Shown here: one piece after another, positions 1 through 9,426 of the stretch
How positions within the stretch are numbered: position 1 is the stretch's first letter
Layout: each line of letters begins with the position of its first letter
Assembly (NCBI RefSeq): GCF_963082655.1
Contig: NC_081552.1
Location: 193,778,098-193,842,097 of the forward strand
Reading direction: 5' to 3'
DNA from: Stomoxys calcitrans
Taxonomy: Eukaryota > Arthropoda > Insecta > Diptera > Muscidae
Length of the DNA: 64,000 bases
Made by a program: the position numbers and the translations under genes
The notes under the pieces: generated by a model
The model's input: only the letters and a program-made list of their open reading frames with translations
Databases searched by the model: none
What the model was told of the DNA's origin: nothing

Positions 1-925
1 CGTGAACAGGCATATTTCTGTCTTCTCTGGGTAAACATTGGGAACTCTGCGTCTAGCCCAGCCATATGCCATATGCAAAATCCATTCGGTCCTTTTGCAT
101 AGCTGGTTCGGATCCTTACCCCTAGGAAGTATTGTAATATTGTCTGTATAGCCCATCTGCTATACAGACGATGTCAAAGCCCTCCTCAGTCAGCATCCGT
201 AATAGGTTATTTATGGTGGTCACCCATAGGAGTGGAGATAAAATGCCCCTCTATGGCGTTGTCTATGCCGCTTTCTCCCTTATATTTATGTATGTTCTTC
301 AGCATATGGTTTATCCAGTCTCTAAGCACCCGGTCCACCCAGACGGTACTGGTCAAAGAATTTGGATCAATGGGTCGGTCCGCACACTATTAAACGTCCC
401 CACGATGTCAATGCAAACCGCCAATGTGTACGTTTTAGCAACGAAGGATTCTTCTATTTTATGCACAACCTCGTGCAGGGCAGTCTCCACCGACCTTCCC
501 TTGACATAGGCATGCTGATGTATTTAAGCAGTTCGCTGGATGTCCTACTTTTTATCATGGTATCCACAATGCGTTCCATGGTTTTGAGTAGAAAGGGCGG
601 AAGGCTTATAGGCCTATGGGTCTTTGGAGTTGCATAATTTGCCTTGCCGGGCTTGGGTATAAACACCACCTTAACCTCCTACCAGGCTTTCGGAGTATAT
701 GCAAGTCCTAGGCATGCTGCGAAAATAGTTGCCAGATGAGGCGCTAGATAGTCGGCCTCCTTTTGTAGTAACGCCGGAAATATTCCATCAGGTCCGGCTG
801 ACTTCAATGGTTTGAAGCACCTCGAGGCTTCCTTGAACATAAATTCCGTTGCAATAAACCTTCGATCAACCTCATGATTGATCCGGTGTCTCCGGAATCT
901 TGGAATAATAATAATATGGACCAAG
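1..925 (-). mobile_element. Non-LTR retrotransposon reverse-transcriptase relic, runs off the left edge
   Basis: Minus-strand frames carry reverse-transcriptase landmarks of the I/LOA/R1 type. Around 924-679 there is a KSAGPDGIFPALLQ block, around 669-560 a KPGKANYATPKTHRPISL block followed by FLLKTMERIVD, and towards position 400 a decayed palm-like segment (CIDIVGTFNSV). The frames are broken by shifts and stops, so it is a dead fragment. Its sequence differs from the LOA-like copies elsewhere in the window, so it is probably a separate family. A short stretch at 36570-36680 resembles its left end (positions 48-130). Confidence 0.75.
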
Positions 926-1038
926 TTTATTTTTCACAAGATAGAGCTACGCTACGCCACACAAGCAATGAAACCATTGCTCTTTTACAGGAAAAGTTTC
1001 CGGACTGTATTATCTCTGGAAGAGTTGGTCTCAATTCT
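912..1038 (+). pseudogene. IS630-Tc1-mariner-type transposase fragment
   Basis: A plus-strand frame reads VYFSQDRATLRHTSNETIALL and then EKFPDCIISG. This matches the second catalytic-aspartate region of the Tc-like transposases found elsewhere in the window (WFQQ-D/N-GATCH). The Asp is present, but only about 40 residues remain and both sides join unrelated repeats. Confidence 0.55.
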
Positions 1039-1045
1039 CATGGCA

Positions 1046-1140
1046 TTTTAAGTCGATTTAGCCATGTCCGTCCGATAGTCAGTCTGTAAAAAAAACGCTA
1101 ACTTTCGAAGGAGTAAAGCTGGCCGAAGAAAGATTTAAGT
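1046..1140 (+). repeat. DINE-1-like fragment
   Basis: This short stretch has the DINE 5' region landmarks: a GATTTAGCCATGTCCGTCCG block, then CGCTAACTTTCGAAGGAGTA and a GGCCG remnant. Both ends are truncated, against LINE sequence on the right. Confidence 0.6.
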
Positions 1141-1240
1141 CACTCAAGGATAGCTGCGATAGAGGTATTCATTAGACGGTTGATAATCTGCGTCTGTTTC
1201 CAGTGGAGCGGCAGATCTGGAACCCGGGAGTAGGCTTAGA

Positions 1241-2706
1241 ATGGACTGCAAAGACCCAACAGCTGCGATGGTGGTATCAGGCCGTAGCATGTTGTCTGCT
1301 ACTGAAGGCAGACAGACGACTGGTCAGCAGGGACTTTTGACGAAGACACCTGGTTCGGGTCTTAAGGACAAGGCCGAACCTATTCTTTCTTCGCATGCCT
1401 ATGATTTGCCTAGGCCATCGGCCTTCCCCGACAAACTAACACGATCATTAAGTGGTTGGAATAATAGAAGACACATCGCTCTCAGGTTTATTGAGAGCCT
1501 TGGCGCGAATGATTCTAAGACTCTCATTAGTAGGGAGAGAGACTCCCAAAATTGGGCTGGGGAATTCGCTGCACAGACTACTCCAAATACTACACGTCTA
1601 GATTCGGAAAATGCAACGCAGTCAGCCAAAAGGCTGCGGTCAGCTGAAGGGCATCCCATGCCCTAGGGCGAACAACGGTAAGATGGGTCCAAGAACCTTT
1701 GCTAGTGTCGCTAGGGACAGTTTGGTGATGACAGTTGTCGACAAGGGAGAAGACAAGGCTGCATACTTAGGAATAATTGGCTTGGGATAGTCAATGAACT
1801 ATCATCAGTATACTCCGATGTCCTTGCGTACTTTCCTGGGTCTCCCCCATTTTGTGACGATGCAGGCTGGTATCGGGGCCGATACAGACTAATTGCCTTC
1901 GGGGATCAACGCTCAATTGAAATGTATCGTTGTGCGCTAACAAAGATTGGTGAGATCTGGCCAGGTGCAGCACTAGATTTAGTCAAGAAGGAAGATATTC
2001 CTGCTCGACCAATGGTACATGTTAGGATACCAAGGATTCCCTCAGATCATGGAACGATACTTGGAAGTCTAAGGGAATGCAATCCCAATCTTTTAACCGC
2101 CGACTGGAAGATTGGTAGATTGGATGAGGCTGATGGTGACCTGAGACATGCAGTATTCGTACTAAACTCCGGCTGTCTCGCTGACCTCAAAACGTCTGAA
2201 GGGGTTGTATTCTACGGAATCAACAAGTTGAAACTGAAGGTCTATAGAAGCGGTGAGGTTGGGGAATCAGGAGACGACTCAGCTGTTGTTACTGAACACT
2301 TGCCTGAGGAACTATCGACTACACCGCCACAATCGAGACAGGAGGGGATGGCATCGCTACGGGACCCGACAAGCCCTGTGTGGGTGGGTCACATAGTTGG
2401 ACTGGTCTCAAAGTGTGCGCAAGCGGGGAAGCACGGAACTCATAAAGTACTTCGACAGCAGCAGTTAGTGAAGCATCTAAGGAGAAATAGTCCACACCGC
2501 AAGTGTACAGTGTCCTGAGGAATAGTGGTTCCACAGCTTTCTCACCTGCCCCTGGATGCGTACGGAATCTCGTTATGAGAAGTTCTAACGAATCTTGTGG
2601 GGCTGCGCTCCTACGGGAATCAGAGGACAAAGCTAACACAACATTAAAAAAAATTCTGAATCCAGACTATGGTTCGGTTTCAACAGATAAATCTCCACCC
2701 TTGTAA
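1241..2706 (+). pseudogene. Retrotransposon ORF1 (gag-like) pseudogene
   Basis: Two consecutive frames form a gag-like ORF1. The first (1241-1666) is polar and Ser/Thr-rich. The second (1922-2518, continued in another frame to 2706) carries a compact domain beginning YRCALTKIGEIWPGAALDL, with RPMVHVRIPRIP and VFYGINKLKLKVYRSGEVG further on. It resembles a domain of unknown function found in insect retrotransposon ORF1 proteins (possibly DUF4780; not checked). The acidic Ser-rich tail (SNESCGAALLRESEDKANTT) is also found at 42797-43231 and, in part, 35879-36265 on the minus strand. A frameshift near 2500 separates the halves. Confidence 0.7.
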
Positions 2707-3070
2707 GGCCGCTTCGGCGGCACTAAAGGTTCTCTTGATGTCAGGGGGATCGTGGTTCTTATCCAGGAAGCATGGGTGTGTGGGCGAATGGTTCGTGGAC
2801 TAAGAATTCCGGGATTTAAACTACTAATCCCGTACTCTTGCATACTCTAAATGTTTTTCATCTTCCATCGCTAAGCAATGAAGAATTGAAGATACAGTAG
2901 CAGCCAGCCTTGCAATCATTGTAAGAAGTGATGCTAATGCACATCACCAGATATGGGGAAGTTCGGATGTCAGCGAAAAGGGTAAGCTGCTTATCGTATA
3001 TAATATTATAAGTTGCAATCTGGCGATTTGAAAGAAAGGGGATAAACCGACCTTTATTACCAGGAACAGG
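2700..3070 (+). pseudogene. LOA-like ORF2 endonuclease remnant
   Basis: After ORF1 ends, the plus strand reads VVLIQEAWVCGRMVRGLRIP, the first part of an APE-type endonuclease, and near 2932-3055 DANAHHQIWGSSD followed by GDKPTF, an endonuclease core motif. The middle of the domain is deleted or scrambled. The same motifs occur on the minus strand at 42481-42834 and 59936-60725. Confidence 0.65.
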
Positions 3071-3520
3071 TAAGGCAGATCTACATGATCTAGAGCGTGA
3101 GGTTCAGCGCCTTTCAGCTAGAAGAGAGAAGCTCTAGATCAAGCAGCATATCAAGCAGGTCTAGACAACATTCATGCAGACATGGTGGCAGATGCGGTAA
3201 ATAGTTCCCGGTTGAATTTAGTCCTTGGAGAACGACCGCCTCCCATTGCACATGAAGAATTTGACCTCCGCCGGCAGACTAGAGTAGTTCTGGTCCAATT
3301 GTGTTCCGGTAGATGCAGCTGCCCCAACTCCAACAGAGCAAGGATTTATGCCGACGTCCAAGATGTATGTCCTGATTGTAACCAATGACCACACAATATA
3401 TGTCACCTGTTTTACTGCCCAACCAGACCCACTCGATTCAGAACCAGATCCCTGTAGACGCACCGCATCTTAGTCACAGAGTTTCTGGGTCTTGACACTC
3501 AACAGAATCAAGCAGAATAT
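3071..3520 (+). mobile_element. Jockey-like 3'-terminal fragment nested in LOA endonuclease
   Basis: Insert of about 450 bp that follows an AGGAACAG motif in the endonuclease. It encodes the C-terminal zinc-knuckle-like tail typical of jockey-clade ORF2: LVLGERPPPIAHEEFDL, RRQTRVVLVQL, then a Cys-rich CPDCNQ region and a frame-shifted RFRTRSL segment. It ends near the LDTQQNQA motif, where the copy has lost the downstream AGGAACAG and rejoins ORF2 further along. The matching insert at 59470-59928 (minus strand) keeps both flanking repeats. Confidence 0.7.
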
Positions 3521-3568
3521 AAACATAGTGGTCAAGCGGATCACGAAGGCCCTGAATGACTCGCTTGT

Positions 3569-4999
3569 TATACCCTCCACCATAAGATGGGGGGTATACT
3601 AATTTCGTCATTCTGTTTGTAACTACTCGAAATATTCGTCTGAGACCCCATAAAGTATATATATTCTTGATCGTCGTGACATTTTATGTCGATCTAGCCA
3701 TGTCCGTCCGTCTGTCCGTCCGTCCGTCCGTCCGTCCGTCTGTCTGTCGAAAGCACGCTAACTTCCGAAGGAGTAAAGCTAGCCGCTTGAAATTTTGCAC
3801 AAATACTTCTTATGCGTGTAGGTCGGATGATATTGTAAATGAGCCATATCGGTCCATGTTTTGATATAGCTGCCATATAAACCGATCTAGGGTCTTGACT
3901 TCTTGAGCCTCTAGAGTGCGCAATTCTTATCCGATTGGAATGAAATTTTGCACGACGTGTTTTGTTATTATATCCAATAACTGTCCCAAGTATGGTTCAA
4001 ATCGGTTCATAACCTGATATAGCTGCCATATAAACCGATCTTGGGTCTGTTTTGTTGTGATATCCAACAACTTTGCCAAGTATGGTTCAAATGGGTCCAT
4101 AACCTGATATAGCTGCCATATAAACCGATCTTGGGTCTTGACTTCTTGAGCCTCTAGAGTGCGCAATTCTTATCCGATTGAAATGAAATTTTGCACGACG
4201 TGTTTTGCTATGATATCCAACAACTGTGCCAAGTATGGTTCAAATCGGTTCATAACCTGATATAGCTGCCATATAAACCGATCTTGGGTCTTGACTTCTT
4301 GAGCCTCTAGAGGGCACAATTCTTATCCGATTGGAATGAAATTTTGCACGACGTGTTTTGTTATGATACCCAACAACTGTGCCAAGTATGGTTTAAATCG
4401 GTTCATAACCTGATATAGCTGCCATATAAACCGATCTTGGGTCTTGACTTCTTGAGCCTCTAGAGGGCACAATCATTATCCGATTTGGCTGAAATTTTGC
4501 ATGACGTATTTTATTTTTACTTTCATCAACTGTTTCAAATAAGGTTCAAATCGGTTCATAACCTGATATAGCTGCCATATTAACCGATCTGGGATCTTGA
4601 CTTCTTGACCCCTAGAGGTCGCAATTATTATCCGATATGCCTGAAATTTTGTACGACGGATCCTCTCATGACCATCAACAAACGTGTTTATTATGTTCTG
4701 AATCGGTCTATAGCCCGATACAGATCCCATATAAATCGTTCTCTCTATTTTACTTCGTAATCCCCAATGGGCGCAATTCTTATACGAATTGGCTGTAATT
4801 TTACACAGGTCTCCAATATATAATTTAATTGTGGTCCGAACCGGACCATATCTTGATATCGTTTTAATAGCAGAGCAACTCTTTTCTTATATCCTTTTTA
4901 GCCTAAGAAGAGATGCCGGGAAAACAACTCGACAAATGCGATCCATGGTGGAGGGTATATAAGATTCGGCCCGGCCGAACTTAGCACGCTTTTACTTGT
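3569..4999 (+). mobile_element. Complete DINE-1-like (Helentron-derived) element with 153-bp central repeats
   Basis: It starts TATACCCTCCACCATAAG, includes an AAAGTATATATATTCTTGATC region, then a (GTCC)n microsatellite, central tandem repeats, the inverted subterminal motif ATGGTGGAGGGTATATAAG, a 15-bp palindrome TTCGGCCCGGCCGAA and a CTTTTACTTGTT end. These are the hallmarks of Drosophila DINE-1/INE-1 elements. The phrase ACCGATCTTGGGTCTTGAC recurs at 4124, 4277 and 4430, and its degenerate form at 4583, so the unit is exactly 153 bp. The element splits the LOA copy; the uninterrupted junction is seen on the minus strand near 42450, so the boundaries are well defined. Confidence 0.88.
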
Positions 5000-6350
5000 T
5001 TTAGCATGTCCTAGTGCCATGCTAAGGGGCAAACAGCGACCGCCATGGTGGACCCCAGAGCTGGATGGTCTAAGAAAGGACTGCAGAAAACTCTTCAACA
5101 GAGAAAAAATACAAGACCACCACATGATTGGGACATCTATGAGGCTGAGCTAAAAAAATTCTGCAGCCGCGTGGAGGATACATCTGAAGCCTCTAGGCTA
5201 AGGAAGATACTGTCCTCGAAACCTATTACGGTGGTGTATATTCAGAAGTCAAAGAATGTATGGACAATGTCTAGTGAGGAAACATTAGAATTACTCGTTG
5301 ATACACATTTCCCGGGAAATTCTCCAACGGACAACGTGGCGCCAGAAGAGGTTGTGACTGGTATGCATTCGTCGGAGGCTGTTAGGGTAATTGTGTCTGA
5401 GAAGTTTCGACTCCTTTAAATCGCCAGGCACTGATGATGTATCACCGGTTGAATTACAAGCTGTGTCTGATAGACTGGTTCTTGGGCTTAGGGAGATATA
5501 CTCTGCTTGTATCAGCATAGGTCATTTTCATTCCGAAAGCAGGAAAACCCTACCACACGAAGGCGAAAGATTTTCGTCCTTAGGGCAATGATTCCTGGAG
5601 ATCGCCTGTCTCGTCAGCGGCATGTATAAAGTATGGGCAAATCCACTAAAACAGCCCTTCACGACCTTGTCGGCTACATAGAGTGTTCTCTCAATGTCAA
5701 GGAATATACAATGTTAGCATTTCTTGACATTGAACCTGCTTTCAATAAAGTAAAACCGGCGACAATTATGAAGGAGTTGGAGTATCTGGGCATCAAATCT
5801 ATCGGAAGAAAATTTATAAATAACATATTTACTAAAAGATGCATTACGGCAGGCTTGGGATCTGTAGATCTAAAAAGATGGGTCAGCAGAGGAACACCTC
5901 GAGGAGGTGTACCGTCTCCTCTACTTTGAAATATAGCCATTAACAATATATTATTGTCTCTGGAAGAAAAAGGCCTAAAAGTGGTCGCGTATGTTGATGA
6001 CGTGGCAACTGCGGTTAGGGGAAAGTTTCCCAGGCCTGTAAGAGATATACTTCAGGAAGCTCAACTGAAACAGCAAAGTGAGCTACCGAAAGTGGTCTGG
6101 GTGTAAATCCGTAAGACATAAGTAGTTCTTTTCAGCAGGAGATACAAGTTGCCTACAGTGGCACCTATCTTCTTGGGAGGAGAGAATTTTCCATTTATAG
6201 AAAGCGCAAAATACCTGGGTGTTTTGCTAGACAGGAAATTGAACTTCAAATCCAACATTTTGGAGAGGTCAAGAAAGGCAACACTTGCCCAATGCACCTG
6301 CAAGAGAGCTATTGGCAAAAGTTGTGGGTTAAGACCGCGTATCAAAAGTA
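5000..6350 (+). pseudogene. LOA-like reverse transcriptase pseudogene
   Basis: The frames cover an RT: WDIYEAELKKF linker (5045 on), FDSFKSPGTDDVSPVELQA (5400), HDLVGYIECSLNVKEYTMLA (5660), FLDIEPAFNKVKP catalytic palm (5720), RWVSRGTPRGGVPSPLL (5875), a YVDD box at 5989-6000 and ESAKYLGVLLDRKLNFKSN (6195). The YADD box of sister copies reads YVDD here. Several frameshifts and stops interrupt the gene. Confidence 0.8.
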
Positions 6351-6800
6351 CTCTACCACTATTCCTGAGAAGTTACATAGACTTCTGTAAGAAAGGTGCC
6401 AAACGAAGCGACCAGATGGGCTTTGGAGTGTACTCCAAAGATCTAGAATTGGTTATATCGAAAAGTTTACTCGCCCACTGCAGTGGGTGTCAAGCGGAGA
6501 TCCTTGTAATAAAGGAAGGGATGGAATGGCTACGATATAATGTCATTACGACGATTGGCATAGATATCTTCTCAAACTGCCAGGTAGCCATTAAATCCCT
6601 GGAGAATGACTGTCGCAGATCTCTCAACGAGATGGCTGATTAGTTCAAAATTCACCTGTTCTCGGTGCCGGGCCACAGAGATATCCCAGGGAATTGTAAA
6701 GCGGATGAGCTTGCGAGACTAAGAACTACCCTACGAATTCCAGAGATACTGGAATCTGTGGGTATGCCTCTAGCGACATGTAAGCTAAATATAAATCTAA
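6351..6800 (+). pseudogene. LOA-like RNase H pseudogene
   Basis: A frame from 6360 to 6643 contains MGFGVYSKDLELVISKSLLA and then QAEILVIKEGMEWL, the first RNase H strands with the conserved Glu. After a stop it continues as FKIHLFSVPGHRDIPGNCKA and DELARLRTTL, the RNase H C-terminal signature. The right end at about 6790 abuts a SINE head. Confidence 0.7.
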
Positions 6801-6818
6801 GGAGGCCATAATGGCGCA
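6788..6818 (+). repeat. tRNA-derived SINE head, truncated
   Basis: The sequence GGAGGCCATAATGGCGCAGAG matches the 5' end and A box of the tRNA-like SINE at 34204, but is cut after about 30 bases. Confidence 0.4.
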
Positions 6819-6859
6819 GAGGGTACTTGGACACAAATTTAAATACCATGTTCGTTTTC

Positions 6860-7404
6860 GAGCCCATCGGACCACTTTCGGATATGGGTGGCGTTTTTGG
6901 GGTTAGGGAGAGTGTCCGCCTCCACCCGATATCTAAAAATTATGTAGCCTATGTTTCCTTCCAGACAAGCGTACACAATCTATGAAAATTTCAAGAAAAT
7001 CGGTTCAACCAAGTATCATATAGTCATAATGGGTCTAATGGCATTTTTGAGGATTGGCGTGACCCCCAATACTTCGATTCGATTTTGTATGCCAGATTCG
7101 AAATCTAATCCCTAATACCTTTCATTTGAGCCCCATATTAAAATGAACGCACAATATGTCTGTATGGGGGAGTTTTGGGGTTGGGTCTGCCCGAGGGGTA
7201 CTTAGATTCAACTACCTTTCATTTGATACCTATATTGTCCCGATCAGTCCACTTTTGATTTTGGGTTGTGTTTTTGGCATAAGGGGGAGGGTCCGTCACC
7301 CTTACGATACCGACAAATTATATAGCCTATGTTTCCTTCCGTTTATTGTGTAGGTCGGTCTACACAATAAACGAAAATTTCGAGAACATCGGTTCTGCCG
7401 TTTT
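6860..7404 (+). repeat. F2 repeat (CATTTGAGCCCCATATT family)
   Basis: Dispersed repeat recognised by ACCTTTCATTTGAGCCCCAT motifs, GGGGAGGGTCCGCC-like blocks and a GAAAATTTCAAGAAAATCGG end. Same family as 8535-8770 and 18750-20549. The right end is interrupted by a DINE starting at 7405. I do not recognise the superfamily. Confidence 0.65.
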
Positions 7405-8520
7405 TATACCCTCCACCATAGGATGGGGGTATACTAATTTAGTCATTCTGTTTGTAAATCCTCGAAAAATTCGTCTAAGACCCCACAAAATATATATATT
7501 CTTGATCGTCATGACATTTTAAGTCGAGCTAGCCATTTCCGACCGTCCGTCCGTCTGTCTGTCGAAAGAAAGCTAACTTTCCAAAAAGTAAAGCTAGCCG
7601 CTTGAAATTTTGCACAAACACTTCTTATTAGTGTAGGTCGGTTGGGATTGTAAATGGGCTATATCGGTCCAGGTTTAGATATAGCTGCTATATAAACCGA
7701 TCTGGGGTCTTGATTTCTTGAGCCGCTAGAGAGCACGATTCTTATCCGATTTGGCTGAAATTTTGCATGAGCTGTTTTATTATGGCTTCCAACAACTGTG
7801 CTGAGTATGGTTCAAATCGGTCCATAACCTAATATAGCTGCCATATAAACCGATCTGGGGTCTTGACTTCTTGAGCCACTAGAGGACGCAATTATTATCC
7901 GATTTGGTTGAAATTTTGCATGGGGTGTTTTATTATGACTTCCAACAGCTGTGCTGAGTATGGTTTAAATTGGTCTATAACCTGATATAGCTGCCATATA
8001 AACCGATCTGGGATATTGACTTCTAGAGCGTCTTCAGGGAGCAATTCCAATCCAATTTGGCTGAAATATTGCATGACGTATTTTGTTATGACTTTAAACA
8101 ACTGTCCTGAGTATGGTTCAAATCGGTCCATAACCTGATATAGCTGCCATATAAACCGATCTTGGGTCTTGACTTTTTGAGCCACTAGAGGACGCAATTA
8201 TTATCCGATTTGGTTGAAATTTTGCATGGGGTGTTTTATTATGACTTCCAACAGCTGTGCTGTGTGCTGAGTATGGTTCAAATCGGTGCATAACCTGATA
8301 TACCTGTCATATAAACCGATCTGGGGTCTTGACTTCTTAAGCCACTAGAGTGCGCAATTATTATCCGATTTGGTTGAAATTTTGCATGAGGTGTTTTGTT
8401 ATGACTTCCAACAACTGTGCTGAGTATGGTTCAAATCGGTCTATAATCTGATATAGCTGCGATATAAACCGATTTTGGGTCTTGACTTCTTGAGCCTCTT
8501 CAGGGAGCAATTCCTATCGT
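7405..8520 (+). mobile_element. DINE-1-like element, 3' truncated
   Basis: It starts TATACCCTCCACCATAGG, has the CCGTCCGTCCGTCTGTCTGT microsatellite at about 7540 and several central units with GATATAGCTGCCATATAAAC. The 3' palindrome is missing; the array stops near 8520 against F2 sequence. Confidence 0.8.
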
Positions 8521-8534
8521 TATCGAATCGTTAT

Positions 8535-8770
8535 CTTCTCCCGCATACTTTTCATTTGATACCCATATTATCCTTATCGGTCCACTTTAGATTTTAGGTG
8601 GTGTTTTTGTGGTAACGGGGAGGGACCGCCCCCTTCCCGATATCAAAAAATTACTAAGCCTATGTTTCCTTCCAGACCAACCTATACAGTCTGTGAAAAT
8701 TTCAAGGTAATCGGTTCAGCCGTTTTTGAGTCTATACGGATCAAACAAACACACACAAATACGACTAGTA
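8535..8770 (+). repeat. F2 repeat, 3' end
   Basis: It contains TTTCATTTGATACCCATATT, GGGAGGGACCGCCCCCTTCC and the family 3' end AATCGGTTCAGCCGTTTTTG followed by ACAAACACACACAAATACGA. Confidence 0.65.
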
Positions 8771-8774
8771 AGAT

Positions 8775-8866
8775 CGGAAAAAGGTATTTCGATGTATTGC
8801 AAGCGGAATAGCTAAATGAATACACCTCCTATCTTATCCCGGTGGATATATAAAAGAGGTTCATCC
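8775..8866 (-). repeat. DINE-1-like 5'-end fragment (inverted)
   Basis: GGTATTTCGATGTATTGCAA and GGTGGATATATAAAAG are a decayed DINE 5' end read on the minus strand. Confidence 0.4.
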
Positions 8867-9039
8867 CTATCTGGCGCAATAATCTTTGTCTTACTGTTTG
8901 CAACACATTGTAATATTCATCATTCCATAAAGAAATAGGTGATACTTCTCTCATTTCAATGAGTGCAGTCCATTCAAGATTAAGCTGAATGAAGGCGCCT
9001 CGTTTCTATGCCGTGTCCGAATGGCGTACCGCACAGCGA

Positions 9040-9140
9040 CACCATATGGTAGAGAAGTTTTATACATGACGGGATACCGCACAAATGTAACATGCATTAG
9101 TTAGGGGATAACCAAAAATGAGCATTTTTCAGATGTTCAT
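9040..9140 (-). repeat. SINE tail remnant
   Basis: GGTAGAGAAGTTTTATACAT, CACAAATGT and GTTAGGGGATAACC match the body of the tRNA-derived SINE at 60190-60430 in the same orientation. No tRNA head remains. Confidence 0.4.
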
Positions 9141-9303
9141 GACTTGATTGCCCTAAATATAGGGTATTTCCAAATTCATGTAGTGAATCTTAATTTAACT
9201 CTGCATTATTTGGCATTGAGGTGTTTTGCTCAAAATCTACAAACTTAGAGATAATACAAATAAAAAGCTTAAGTACACCTCTTATCGGTGTTGCAGCATC
9301 CGA

Positions 9304-9310
9304 TATAAAA
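9304..9310 (+). promoter_or_regulatory. Candidate TATA box of gene 1
   Basis: TATAAAA lies 84 bp before the proposed ATG (9394), a spacing similar to the TATA box of gene 3 (about 95 bp). No clear initiator was found at the expected +30, so this is suggestive only. Confidence 0.4.
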
Positions 9311-9393
9311 TGCGAAGATTTTGAAATTTGGCCAAGATTAGACCCAACATATTTTAAGAAATTAATTCAAATTCGTTCAGACTTTTAGCCAAA

Positions 9394-9426
9394 ATGGTTT
9401 TAGTTACTCATATCAATATGGTGCTC
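9394..9426 (+). CDS. Gene 1 exon 1 (signal peptide start)
   Basis: ATG at 9394 (context AAAATGG) and a second in-frame ATG at 9418. The exon ends CTC|GTAAGT at 9426/9427, phase 0. Confidence 0.65.

Larger units (their letters stand above)
1140..6800 (+). mobile_element. LOA/I-like non-LTR retrotransposon copy (decayed, with two nested insertions)
   Basis: In order on the plus strand: ORF1 remnants (1241-2706), the start of ORF2 with an endonuclease remnant (about 2700-3070), an inserted jockey-like 3' fragment (3071-3520), a short ORF2 piece (KRITKALNDSLV, up to 3568), a complete DINE insertion (3569-4999), the reverse transcriptase (5000-6350) and a decayed RNase H (to about 6790). The same order without the DINE is seen on the minus strand at 39945-43740. 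An ORF1, an EN-RT and a C-terminal RNase H together fit the LOA or I clade; this is a family inference. Many frameshifts and stops show it is not active. Confidence 0.8.

Noticed and set aside
3569..4999. Calling the TATACCC/GGGTATA elements ordinary TIR transposons
   Set aside because: The inverted motifs are subterminal, there is a palindrome near one end, a GTCC microsatellite and no target duplication, all as in DINE-1/Helentron derivatives.
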